A stretch of 52,971 nucleotides of DNA, taken from assembly GCA_012735195.1 (NCBI GenBank), contig JAAYIC010000074.1:1-52971 (forward strand). Direction: 5' to 3'. Position 1 is the first letter of the stretch; every line of letters starts with the position of its first letter. Source of the stretch: Bacillota bacterium. GTDB taxonomy: Bacteria; Bacillota; UBA4882; UBA10575. A program made the position numbers and the translations under genes. Shown here piece after piece: positions 8,386 to 16,467 of the stretch. The notes beneath the pieces were generated by a model. The model was given only the letters and a program-made list of their open reading frames with translations. It was not told where the DNA came from and did not search any database.

Positions 8386-8676
8386 TCACTCGTACTCACT
8401 TTCATCCACCATTTTTATGGCCTTGACTTTGTCCGGGCATTCCCGGGCGCAGATTCCGCACCCCTTGCAGTGGGCATAGTCGATTCCCACGACTTTTCCG
8501 TCTTTGACAATAATGGCGGAATCAGGACAATAGATCCAGCAGAAAAGGCAATTTATACATTTTTCCCGGTCATGCACTGGGCGGAGGTTACGCCAGTCTC
8601 CGGTCTCATATTGATGGGCGTTACCGCTCTCTGTAATCAGACCGCCCTCCGGCAACTCTTTCCAGGTTTTGGTCAT
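8386..8676 (-). CDS. porD: pyruvate:ferredoxin oxidoreductase, delta (ferredoxin) subunit
   Basis: Small electron-transfer subunit with two [4Fe-4S] motifs: CINCLFCWIYCP and CKGCGICARECP, both CX2CX2CX3C. It passes electrons from the thiamine centre to soluble ferredoxin. The 96-residue length fits. The start ATG overlaps the porC stop by 4 bp (ATGA), indicating translational coupling. Confidence 0.95.
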   Translation of the reverse strand: MTKTWKELPEGGLITESGNAHQYETGDWRNLRPVHDREKCINCLFCWIYCPDSAIIVKDGKVVGIDYAHCKGCGICARECPDKVKAIKMVDESEYE

Positions 8677-9251
8677 TCCCCGCGCACCTCCTGGTAAGCC
8701 CGTTCAATGGCTTTGATATTCCCGTCAATAACCTCGGGCTTGCGTTGGAACTTCTTTGTCAACGTCTTTCTGGCATCGGCAATCAGGTGCTCATAATCGA
8801 CCAGCCCGGTTACTTTCACCAACGCCCCCAGCATCGGGGTGTTGGGTATGACGCGGCCAATCGTCTCCTGAGCTATTTTGTTGGCATCGATCGTGAATAG
8901 CTTTCGTCCGGACAGACCCAATTGCTCCCGGATCTCTCCCGGCTCTTTCGGAGTGTTCACAATCAGAACACCATCTTCAGGCAGGCCTGCCGTGACATCA
9001 ACCTTCCCTAACAAAGTGGCGTCAAGTACGACTACTACTTCCGGATTAGTCACACCGGAATGAATGGTAATGGGTTCGTCGCTGATTCTATTGTAAGCCC
9101 TCATCGGCGCACCCATCCGCTCCGGCCCGTAGTCAGGAAAAGCCTGCATAAATTTGCCAGTGTTTACCAGCACTTCACCCAATAAAAGGGCACCAGTCTT
9201 GGCTCCTTGCCCCCCACGGCCGTGCCAGCGGATCTCCAGAAGTTTTCCCAA
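8673..9251 (-). CDS. porC: pyruvate:ferredoxin oxidoreductase, gamma subunit
   Basis: Gamma subunit, involved in CoA binding, recognised by LLEIRWHGRGGQGAKTGALL at its N-terminus and the ALVKVTGLV segment late in the protein. I place the start at TTG 9251 because AAAGGAGGT lies 7 bp upstream and the conserved sequence begins three codons later. The frame is open further to 9296, but that extension covers the ribosome site. The product has 192 residues. It is the first gene of the operon, with a Rex-like dyad about 30 bp upstream of the start. Confidence 0.9.
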   Translation of the reverse strand: MGKLLEIRWHGRGGQGAKTGALLLGEVLVNTGKFMQAFPDYGPERMGAPMRAYNRISDEPITIHSGVTNPEVVVVLDATLLGKVDVTAGLPEDGVLIVNTPKEPGEIREQLGLSGRKLFTIDANKIAQETIGRVIPNTPMLGALVKVTGLVDYEHLIADARKTLTKKFQRKPEVIDGNIKAIERAYQEVRGE

Positions 9252-9280
9252 CTTTGTTACCTCCTTTCTTTGTGCCAGGT

Positions 9281-9298
9281 TTGTGATTAAAAGCACAA
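9281..9298. promoter_or_regulatory. candidate Rex operator upstream of porCDAB
   Basis: TTGTGATTAAAAGCACAA has the arms TTGTG/CACAA at the exact 8-bp spacing of the Rex consensus. The symmetry extends to GTTTGTG/CACAAAC. It lies in the leader of porC. Rex senses the NADH/NAD ratio, and fermentation genes are known members of Rex regulons in Clostridia. No rex gene lies in this window. Confidence 0.5.
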
Positions 9299-9483
9299 AC
9301 TAATCCTTTCTTTTGAGGGATAGACGCTGGCGCGAATCTCCCTCTACCAGCATATCTTATTTTAACTGCGGGGAAAAGGAGTTTTACTAAAGATTAACCT
9401 GTTCTCCGCAAAGGCTCCGGCGCGTTTACAGCGCCCGCAAATAGACGGGCGTACGCTTGGAACCTTAAATGTTATCCAAGGGA

Positions 9484-9509
9484 GCGGGTGCGCCATACGG
9501 TGCACCCGC
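9484..9509 (-). terminator. hairpin downstream of pdxS, possible terminator
   Basis: Perfect 8-bp arms GCGGGTGC/GCACCCGC enclose a 10-nt loop, 57 bp beyond the pdxS stop. No T-run follows, so termination is uncertain. Between it and pdxS, CACGTG occurs three times (9512, 9529, 9542). Confidence 0.4.
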
Positions 9510-9565
9510 AGCACGTGATCGGGAAATACACGTGAAAAATGCACGTGAACGGGCAATGGGCGTGA

Positions 9566-10426
9566 CTATTGCCCCCTGACAGCCAGGCGATCCGCCGGTC
9601 CCAGGCTGGCGACGGAAAGTCCCGGCATGGCGCTGCCGAGTCCGCGCGACACCTCCGCCAGGATTTTCGGGTCGTCAAAATGTTTGGCTGCCTTGACAAT
9701 GGCACGGGCGCGGGCGCCGGGGTTCTCCGACTTAAAAATCCCCGAGCCGACAAAAACACCGTCACAGCCCAACTGCATCATCAAGGCGGCGTCAGCCGGG
9801 GTCGCGATTCCGCCGGCGGCAAAATTCATCACCGGCAGCCGCCCCAGTTTTTTTACCTCCAGCAGGAGTTCTTCTGATACCCGCATTTCCGCGGCTTTGA
9901 CCTTGATCTCTGCGGCCTCCATGGCCTGCAATTCGGCGATCTCCCGGGCTATGGTCCGGATATGCCGGACTGCTTCGACCACATCGCCGGTGCCTGCTTC
10001 CCCTTTGGTTCTGATCATTACCGCACCCTCTTCGATACGGCGCAGAGCCTCCCCCAAGTTGCGGGCTCCGCAAACAAACGGGGTTTTAAACCGGCGTTTA
10101 TCTATATGATACAGTTCATCCGCAGGGGTTAAAACCTCACTCTCGTCAATATAATCGACGCCCAGCGCCTCAAGGATTTGCGCCTCAACAAAATGGCCGA
10201 TACGGACCTTGCCCATAACCGGAATCTCCACAGCTTCCTTAATTTTGAGAATAACCTCCGGATCCGACATCCGGGCTACTCCGCCCTCCATCCGGATATC
10301 CGCAGGCACCCTTTCTAAAGCCATTACCGCCACCGCTCCGGCGTCAGCGGCAATCTTCGCCTGTTCCGGGGTGGTGACATCCATGATCACACCACCGGTT
10401 AACTGGTCTCTTAAGTCTTTTTGCAT
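9566..10426 (-). CDS. pdxS: pyridoxal 5'-phosphate synthase subunit PdxS
   Basis: Synthase subunit of the DXP-independent vitamin B6 pathway: it combines ribose 5-phosphate, glyceraldehyde 3-phosphate and ammonia into PLP. The TIM-barrel motifs are present: [31 protein letters not shown] with the catalytic lysine, and [14 protein letters not shown]. The frame is open to 10552, but the conserved protein starts at ATG 10426, behind GAGGGGGG, giving 286 residues as in the family. The glutaminase partner PdxT, usually the next gene, is not in the window, so ammonia must be supplied from elsewhere or by a distant pdxT. Confidence 0.95.
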   Translation of the reverse strand: MQKDLRDQLTGGVIMDVTTPEQAKIAADAGAVAVMALERVPADIRMEGGVARMSDPEVILKIKEAVEIPVMGKVRIGHFVEAQILEALGVDYIDESEVLTPADELYHIDKRRFKTPFVCGARNLGEALRRIEEGAVMIRTKGEAGTGDVVEAVRHIRTIAREIAELQAMEAAEIKVKAAEMRVSEELLLEVKKLGRLPVMNFAAGGIATPADAALMMQLGCDGVFVGSGIFKSENPGARARAIVKAAKHFDDPKILAEVSRGLGSAMPGLSVASLGPADRLAVRGQ

Positions 10427-10518
10427 CGCTGCACCCCCCTCTTCTTGCCCGCGCGTTGTAACTTGCGCATGCAGCGTACCGCGCATACAGCGCGCGCAAA
10501 TATCCAGATACCAGATAC

Positions 10519-10547
10519 ATTTTACCGAAAGAAGGCGAAAAAAACAA
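10519..10547 (-). promoter_or_regulatory. promoter of pdxS
   Basis: Minus-strand TTGTTT (10542-10547) and TAAAAT (10519-10524) are 17 bp apart. This places transcription start about 85 nt before the pdxS ATG. Confidence 0.5.
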
Positions 10548-10611
10548 GTCAATCTCTTTTCATGCCGGTTTCACGCATACGCCCCTGTCAAGGTTTTACG
10601 CAACTTTCTCC

Positions 10612-10648
10612 CTATAGTTACCATGGTTTCTTTATATGGTTACCATAG
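10612..10648. promoter_or_regulatory. imperfect dyad and direct repeat upstream of pdxS
   Basis: CTATAGTTACCAT and ATGGTTACCATAG form a 13-bp imperfect inverted repeat with an 11-bp centre. The core GTTACCAT is also directly repeated (10617-10624, 10639-10646), 22 bp apart. It sits directly after the stop codon of the upstream gene and about 65 bp from the pdxS -35. It could be an operator or a weak terminator; there is no T-run. Confidence 0.35.
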
Positions 10649-10649
10649 T

Positions 10650-12974
10650 TTAACGTACCGCTGGAAAGAGAGCATAGATACTCCTGTAGATCAGGGCGGC
10701 TTCTTTCGCTGTCAGCGGGCGCCCGCGGGCCTCCGGGTTTGCTGCTAAAAAGGTCCTTATCTGTTTTAACCCTATTTCCCTGTAACGCGCCTCCCCGGTT
10801 TCCCGGTACAACAAGCCGAGAGCCGCCGAGAAGGTGAGACCGCCCTCGTTCTGCAAATACCCAAGTTCCGCATCCCAGAAGTGGTAGATCCCTTTGTCAA
10901 CGGCTGATCGGATCCCGGCAAGCACTTCCGGGTCTTTTTGCCAATAATAATATTCAACCAGTCCTTCAAGGGCCAGTCCGGCCTGGTATATGAAATCGCT
11001 GGGAAAACCGGTCTCCTGTTCTTTCTCCCAGTCCAGGGCAGCCCGGACCAGCTCGTCGGCGCGACGCAGGTATTTTTCTTCGCCGGTCACCTCATATCCG
11101 GCCAGGGCCGCTAAAATCCCCAGGCCAAAGGTCCTGGGTTCCCAGGGGTTTATCCCGTCGTGGAGACAGACCCGGTCGGCTACGCGGACCGCCAGTTCCC
11201 GGCCGCGGTAATCGCCAAACAGATAATAACTGAGGAGTAAACCCCGGTTCTTGGTGTAACTGAAATACATCGCCTCCGTGAGTTCACCCGTTTGAAAGGA
11301 ATTAACATGGTCAAGCCCGGGCGTGACACGATCCCCCCCCGCCGGATGCACCAGGTCGACATCGCCCAGGTGCATGAGGGCAGGCCTGGCCAAATCCAAG
11401 AAGACCGGATCCCCCGTGCGGATAAACTCCTGGAGGAGAAGATACGGCAGGTCGTAGTAGTTGTTATTCCAATATCTTCTTTCCGGGTTCTGCGCCCCGG
11501 AAAAAGCGGTTTCCAGGTCACCGTAGTTGAAAAAACCCCAGTGCCGGGGGTTAATACGGACCCCGTTGGCCGGCGGGCCAAAAAGGTTCACCAGGTCCAC
11601 CTGGCTCCTGGCCTTTAATAACATTACTTCCGTATATTCCTCCGGGTGTTCGTCAGGAAGGGGCGCAAACGGTTGCGCAAAGACGCCGGCCTGTTCATAC
11701 CAGGAAGCGGCCAAGATCCCCACCGGCGGGCCGGTAAGCATCGCCTCGACCATCCGTCGGTATTCCCGGTCCCTGCGGGTATGGAAATACATGAAGAAGC
11801 GGTGGGTTTTGGCTGCGCCCCGCGGCCAGCGGACCGCAGCGCCGGAAGGAACCAATTCCGCCCGGATCTCTCCTCCTCCGGTCAGGAGCAACCGCTTGGG
11901 ATATTGCTGCCAAAAATCCTGAACCCCCAAGGCCACTCCCCAGGCCTCGCCGGTCAAATCCCCCCAACCGACAGCCGGCGCTTTTATCACCTGTTGCCGG
12001 GTGGACGGGACGGTAATTCCCTCCCAAGTGATCTCCCTGCTGCCGGAGGCCCGCACCCCGGCATGACCCGCCGGGTCCAAGACGGTATCGACTGGACGTT
12101 GCTCTTCACCACTGCCCAGGGTTGCGGTCCATTTTTGGGCTTTTCCTCCAGCCAAGGCCCACCGGATCCAGGCCTCATCCACCGTAAGCCAGTCCCGGCG
12201 GCCGCCGGCGGTCAGGGTTAAATCCACCTGCAAATATGGGGCTCCGGCATAGGCTTCTATCCGGCAGGTGTAAGTGAAATCACCTTTACCTTCCAGATCA
12301 TAGAGTCGGCCCCGGAGTTTAATGACGGCTTTTACCGGACCCGCTTCTTCCAGTGTGATCTCTGCCGGCACCGCCCATTGCGCCCGGAAGATCTCGTCAC
12401 CAATCCTTAAAGCCAATTCATCGCCGCCGGGGACCAGGATCCTGTAGTCTTCCTGGTAATTCCGGCGTCCCGAAGGATCAAACCAGATTTGGTGAAAGAT
12501 GGGCTTATCCGCCCTTACTTCCAAGAGTACCCTTCCGGTGTCCACGGTTACGCCTTCGGCTGTCTCCGTAACCAGCAAAGGAGTGGCCGGCGTTGGTGAT
12601 GCCCGGCCGCCGGCGGCCAGCCGGTAACGGGCGGAACCGTTTCTGTTCACCGATGCCAAGAAGGTCAGCAGCCACCAGCGGGGGCCCTCTTCTCCCGGCC
12701 AAACCCCCACCGGCTTGGCCTGGACAGGCACTTCCCGCCCCCACGGATCAAAAAGCCGCGGCGGGAAGGTCAACTCCGGTTCGCCGCGGGGAACCGGGAC
12801 CCCGATGGTCACAGGCTGCTGCCGCCAATCAAGACCGGTCCTTTCTTTAATTACCAACGATTGTTCCCAGCTGCCTTCAAGACGGGCGGCAGGGAAAAGA
12901 AGCATTGCCAGTAACAGACTGCATAATAAATGGACGCGTCCACGCTGCCGGGAAACGCAGGAACGAAACCTCAT
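10650..12974 (-). CDS. secreted exo-rhamnogalacturonan lyase-like (PcRGLX/YetA-like) protein
   Basis: Large exported protein of 774 residues. A signal peptide is seen in the first 32 residues (basic start, then LLCSLLLAMLLFPAARLEG). The next region (LVIKERTGLDWRQQPVTIGV) resembles the N-terminal RIFT-barrel domain of the PcRGLX/YetA group, then a beta-rich middle, and from about residue 470 repeated helical hairpins rich in Tyr/Trp (NNNYYDLPYLLLQEF, YYYWQKDPEVL) typical of an alpha/alpha-barrel carbohydrate enzyme. I infer action on a pectin-like polysaccharide outside the cell, but the substrate is unproven and other alpha/alpha-barrel lyases or hydrolases are possible. Its ATG overlaps the pepV stop by 4 bp, so the two are co-translated. 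Confidence 0.55.
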   Translation of the reverse strand: MRFRSCVSRQRGRVHLLCSLLLAMLLFPAARLEGSWEQSLVIKERTGLDWRQQPVTIGVPVPRGEPELTFPPRLFDPWGREVPVQAKPVGVWPGEEGPRWWLLTFLASVNRNGSARYRLAAGGRASPTPATPLLVTETAEGVTVDTGRVLLEVRADKPIFHQIWFDPSGRRNYQEDYRILVPGGDELALRIGDEIFRAQWAVPAEITLEEAGPVKAVIKLRGRLYDLEGKGDFTYTCRIEAYAGAPYLQVDLTLTAGGRRDWLTVDEAWIRWALAGGKAQKWTATLGSGEEQRPVDTVLDPAGHAGVRASGSREITWEGITVPSTRQQVIKAPAVGWGDLTGEAWGVALGVQDFWQQYPKRLLLTGGGEIRAELVPSGAAVRWPRGAAKTHRFFMYFHTRRDREYRRMVEAMLTGPPVGILAASWYEQAGVFAQPFAPLPDEHPEEYTEVMLLKARSQVDLVNLFGPPANGVRINPRHWGFFNYGDLETAFSGAQNPERRYWNNNYYDLPYLLLQEFIRTGDPVFLDLARPALMHLGDVDLVHPAGGDRVTPGLDHVNSFQTGELTEAMYFSYTKNRGLLLSYYLFGDYRGRELAVRVADRVCLHDGINPWEPRTFGLGILAALAGYEVTGEEKYLRRADELVRAALDWEKEQETGFPSDFIYQAGLALEGLVEYYYWQKDPEVLAGIRSAVDKGIYHFWDAELGYLQNEGGLTFSAALGLLYRETGEARYREIGLKQIRTFLAANPEARGRPLTAKEAALIYRSIYALFPAVR

Positions 12975-14404
12975 TTTTCCCCGTCCTCCTTCCGGAAGCC
13001 ACCGGCGGCCAGGTGAAAGAGGGCCCGCCCGTAAATCCTGGCTGCAAGCATGAGGTCGGCCACTTGAATATACTCGTCCTTCTGGTGGGCCAATTGTGGA
13101 CGGCCGGGAAGGTTGGGCCCGAAAGCCACCCCATTCCCCAAGGCGGTAGCGTAAGTTCTCCCGCCGATCGCCAGCGGCGGGCTAAAGTCACCGGTCTCTT
13201 CCTGGTAGGCGGCAAGCAAGGTCTTTACCAGCGGGCTTTCCGCCGGGAGATAGTGGGGTGGCAGGCCGTGACGGCCGGTTATTTCAAAACCGCCTCCACC
13301 CAATTTTTCGTTTATCCGCTGAGTAATAGTTTTCTCGTCTATACAAAGGGGGTATCTGATATCCAGCTCCAATTGGACTTCACCGTCGCCCATGGCGAAC
13401 GTCCCCAGGTTGCAAGTGAGGGCGCCGGAAATCCGGTCCCGGCAGGCGATCCCCAAATCCTTGCCGGTAAAATCCGGTATATTCTTGGTCAGAAGGGTTA
13501 TGAGTTCCCACGGGCCGCCTTTCTCCCCCAGAGCGGCCAGGATGGCCAGGAGATGGGTTATGGCGTTCTCCCCCAGGTGCGGCAGGCTGGCATGGGCCGC
13601 CTCTCCCTTTACTTGCAGCCGGATCCTTCCGCCGGTTTTCTCCAAGGTAACCCGTGGGTCTTCCGCACAGACGGCCTGGAGGCGGTCCCGGACCCCGGTT
13701 CCGGAGTCAGCCGTAAGAAGCGCTTCTGCGCTTTCCGGCACCACATTACGGCGGGTTCCCCCGGTCACGCGCAGCAATTCCAACCCGCCGGCGGGAGAAG
13801 GGTTGTACCCGGCCTGCAATGTCAAGGCGACAAACCCTTTTTCACAATGGATCAGCGGAAAATCGGCGTCCGGGACAAATCCCAGGACCGGCTTGGGCGC
13901 CTTTTGAAAATAATGATCCATGCACCGCCAGCCGCTTTCCTCATCACAACCAAAGATCACCCGGATTTTTCTAGCCAGGCGTATACCTTCATCCTTTAGT
14001 GCCTTCAAAGCGTAAAGGACCGCTACTGCCGGCCCTTTATCATCAACCGCTCCCCGGCCATAAATCCGGTCACCCACCTGAACTCCTTGGAAAGGAGGGT
14101 ACTGCCAACCCCCGCCTGCGGGAACCACATCAAGATGGAGCAGAACGCCAAGATCCTCTTCGCCTTCTCCATATTCCAGGTGCCCGGCGTAACCCGAGAA
14201 ATTCTGCGCCCGGAAGCCCTCCCTCTCCCCCCAGGCCAGTACATACTCTAAAGCCCTGGCGATCTCCGGACCAAAGGGAGCGTCCGGGCCAGCTGGACTA
14301 CTTTTCACACTGGGAATGGCGATTAACTCTCTTAACCATAAAATCATCTCGTCCTGATATTGGTTGATGCGCGCGCCCACGGGCGCGAAGCCTGTCAAGT
14401 CCAT
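12971..14404 (-). CDS. pepV: M20 family dipeptidase, PepV-like
   Basis: Zinc-dependent dipeptidase of family M20 (PepV/Sapep type), probably cytoplasmic. Metal and catalytic residues are recognisable in LLHLDVVPAGG (His), RGAVDDKGP (bridging Asp), CDEESG (Glu pair) and FVPDADFP (Asp), with a late LAHQKDEYI segment carrying the last His. The start is ATG 14404, preceded by GGGGAGGAAC; the frame runs to a TTG at 14428 but that would bypass the ribosome site. Length is 477 residues, as usual. It is the middle gene of an operon with an upstream HTH protein and a downstream secreted protein. Confidence 0.9.
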   Translation of the reverse strand: MDLTGFAPVGARINQYQDEMILWLRELIAIPSVKSSPAGPDAPFGPEIARALEYVLAWGEREGFRAQNFSGYAGHLEYGEGEEDLGVLLHLDVVPAGGGWQYPPFQGVQVGDRIYGRGAVDDKGPAVAVLYALKALKDEGIRLARKIRVIFGCDEESGWRCMDHYFQKAPKPVLGFVPDADFPLIHCEKGFVALTLQAGYNPSPAGGLELLRVTGGTRRNVVPESAEALLTADSGTGVRDRLQAVCAEDPRVTLEKTGGRIRLQVKGEAAHASLPHLGENAITHLLAILAALGEKGGPWELITLLTKNIPDFTGKDLGIACRDRISGALTCNLGTFAMGDGEVQLELDIRYPLCIDEKTITQRINEKLGGGGFEITGRHGLPPHYLPAESPLVKTLLAAYQEETGDFSPPLAIGGRTYATALGNGVAFGPNLPGRPQLAHQKDEYIQVADLMLAARIYGRALFHLAAGGFRKEDGEK

Positions 14405-14464
14405 TCCCGTTCCTCCCCTCCGCACCAAAGCTTAAGTAGTATATGGTATCAGATCTCCAGATCA

Positions 14465-15442
14465 TTAATGCCCGATCAGCCACCGCCAAAACCGGAAGCT
14501 GTTTTCCTGAATAAAACTCTCCCCTGTGGCCCAGCCTTTATTGGCCACTGAAAAATCCCAAAACCATTTGCCCGCCAGATCCGATAGGTCCTTGGCCGCC
14601 GACGGCCTTAAAGTAACCAGGTTACCGCCGAACCGCCAGAGCCCTTCTTTCCCGGCTGGAATAATCCGGGACATAATAATGTCGCCCCGCTCAATTTGAC
14701 CGGTCTCGCCCACCAGTACCTCCACTTCGTTCTCGCGGTAAAAGTCGGTAAGCAGCAACCGCGATCCGGGACGGATCGCCTCTACCCTGAACAAACCAAA
14801 CCTGCTGGCTTTAATATTCTGTAAAAAGTCTTCCTCCTCCGGCTGGAGTTTCTCCGCGTTCTCCGCCAAAAAATAGTCGATAATCTTCTTTCCCTCCGGC
14901 AGCGTCCGGTCACAAGTGATAAAGATGAGCAGTTCAAGGATGAGATCGATCGGCAGAGGCGGGGCCTCCACCCCGACAAATTGGAAGAAAACTTCCCCGA
15001 TATAGTTTTTCCATTTCTCTGAAGTCTGGGTATAACTCATCAACTTACGGAAGACCTCGGCCGCCACGGGCGTAAAGAAGCCTTCGGCAGCCTCTTGCAT
15101 TCCCTCCCGGCCCTCGGCTTCCCGTAACGCCCGGTGGATCTGTTGCCATCTTTGGCTGATACTGCCCGGGGATACCGAGAACGATTTGGCTAAATAAGTC
15201 TGGTTGAGCCATTTGTGGCCACGGATTTTCCCCAACAAATAGATGACCGCCGCCGCCCAAGTCCGGCTGTTGGCCCGGTAGTTCCCACTTTCTTTGATAT
15301 AGCGAACCCAAATCTCTTCCGCCTTGGCGATATCTTCCGAGGAAAAACTATGCCGTCGCAGCCAGGCGATAATTTGGTTTAAGACCTCTTCTTGTGGTTT
15401 TGGAAGAAAATTCCTGCTATGGCCGGATGTGTAGTCTTTCAC
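14465..15442 (-). CDS. hypothetical protein with TFIIB/cyclin-like helix-turn-helix region
   Basis: I do not recognise a named family with certainty. The first 115 residues are helical. The stretch from SRTWAAAVIYLLGKIRG to the following YLAKSFSVSPGSISQRWQQI has the arrangement of the second cyclin repeat of TFIIB/TFB proteins, ending in a helix-turn-helix, and also resembles DUF6398-type domains of bacterial SEC-C proteins. The middle is helical and acidic. The last third (about residues 215-310) looks beta-rich, with a possible small barrel around IERGDIIMSRIIPAG. There is no signal peptide. The start is GTG 15442 behind GGAGGG. It lies 60 bp upstream of pepV and probably in one transcript. 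Confidence 0.5.
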   Translation of the reverse strand: MKDYTSGHSRNFLPKPQEEVLNQIIAWLRRHSFSSEDIAKAEEIWVRYIKESGNYRANSRTWAAAVIYLLGKIRGHKWLNQTYLAKSFSVSPGSISQRWQQIHRALREAEGREGMQEAAEGFFTPVAAEVFRKLMSYTQTSEKWKNYIGEVFFQFVGVEAPPLPIDLILELLIFITCDRTLPEGKKIIDYFLAENAEKLQPEEEDFLQNIKASRFGLFRVEAIRPGSRLLLTDFYRENEVEVLVGETGQIERGDIIMSRIIPAGKEGLWRFGGNLVTLRPSAAKDLSDLAGKWFWDFSVANKGWATGESFIQENSFRFWRWLIGH

Positions 15443-15609
15443 CAGGGACCCTCCATCTCTGGAATTTTACCTTACGCTTTTCTATAATTTCCTCCCGATC
15501 CCCGTTACTCCTTCCTGTGATGGTCCTTTTTTTGCTGACATTTTTTTCTGCCGGCTCCGGGTTTTTTCTGGAAGGCATGTCAAATGCCTACGTATGCCGC
15601 TGCTACCTA

Positions 15610-15618
15610 TGATATAAT
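15610..15618 (+). promoter_or_regulatory. extended -10 element upstream of endonuclease III-like gene
   Basis: TGATATAAT is a complete extended -10 motif, 40 bp before the start codon. No good -35 is visible. A small hairpin (GGCAT/ATGCC, 15574-15588) lies just upstream. Confidence 0.5.
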
Positions 15619-15657
15619 GGTCTTGAAAAAATAGAAGTCATCCAAGGAGGATAAAAA

Positions 15658-16335
15658 GTGCCGGGCGACTTGTTAGAGATTTTCCACCGGCTCCTGGCCC
15701 ATTTTGGTCCCAGACATTGGTGGCCGGCCAAGACCCCTTTTGAAGTTATTGTCGGCGCCATCCTTACCCAGGCTGTGGCCTGGTATAATGTGGAAAAGGC
15801 CATTACTTGTTTGGAAGAGGCCGGCCTGCTGACGCCGGAGGCTCTTTACCGGTGCCCAACAGAGCGGCTGGAAACGATGATCCGCGCCACCCGTTACTAC
15901 CGGGAGAAAGCCAAAAAAATCAAGGCCTTCCTCACCTACCTTTTTCAGAATCACGGCGGTGATTTGGACCGGATGTTCCGGCTGCCCCCGGATCGTCTTC
16001 GCCGGGAGTTGCTGGAGATTTACGGCATTGGCGAAGAAACCGCCGACTCGATCCTTCTTTATGCCGGCGGTTTCCCCTTTTTTGTCGTTGACAGCTACAC
16101 CAAAAGAATATTTTCCCGGCTGGGTCTTTTACCGGAGAAAGCCGGTTACCGGATGGTCCAGGATTTTTTCCAGACCCGGCTCCCCAAAGACCCCCAGCTC
16201 TTTAATGAATACCATGCACAGCTTGATGCCCTTGGACATTATCTCTGCAAGGCACGGCCGCTCTGTCCTGAATGCCCCCTGCTGGATCTCTGCGCCTACG
16301 CGCGGGAGAACAGAGAGAATAAGAAAAGACCTTAA
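15658..16335 (+). CDS. endonuclease III-like DNA glycosylase lacking the catalytic lysine
   Basis: Base-excision-repair protein of the helix-hairpin-helix/GPD superfamily, 225 residues. The hairpin is YGIGEETADSILLYA (122-136), and the conserved Asp is D145 in FVVDSYTKR. The Fe-S cluster ligands are CX6CX2CX5C at the C-terminus (CKARPLCPECPLLDLC). The lysine that makes endonuclease III a bifunctional lyase is Glu127 here, and the VDTH motif reads VDSY. This puts it in the monofunctional or uncharacterised branch, perhaps acting on mismatched or alkylated bases. The start is GTG 15658 with AAGGAGG upstream. It is a single gene, convergent with capA; the 130-bp gap between them shows no clear terminator. 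Confidence 0.85.
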   Translation: MPGDLLEIFHRLLAHFGPRHWWPAKTPFEVIVGAILTQAVAWYNVEKAITCLEEAGLLTPEALYRCPTERLETMIRATRYYREKAKKIKAFLTYLFQNHGGDLDRMFRLPPDRLRRELLEIYGIGEETADSILLYAGGFPFFVVDSYTKRIFSRLGLLPEKAGYRMVQDFFQTRLPKDPQLFNEYHAQLDALGHYLCKARPLCPECPLLDLCAYARENRENKKRP

Positions 16336-16467
16336 AGCAGTGGGAGAAAGCAATTTTACAGATACGCACGGGAAAACAAAACAATCATCCGCAAAATACC
16401 CCGCGGCGTATTGGCGGCGGTTCCGCGCATACAAGCGGGAAAACGGAGAAAACCGGCAAAAGAGGGC

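Noticed and set aside
9512-9547. CACGTG copies as extra parS sites
   Set aside because: Flanking bases do not match the TGTTTCACGTGAAACA consensus.
12905-13999. Plus-strand frame of 364 codons opposite pepV
   Set aside because: Antisense shadow in GC-rich coding DNA, no family features.
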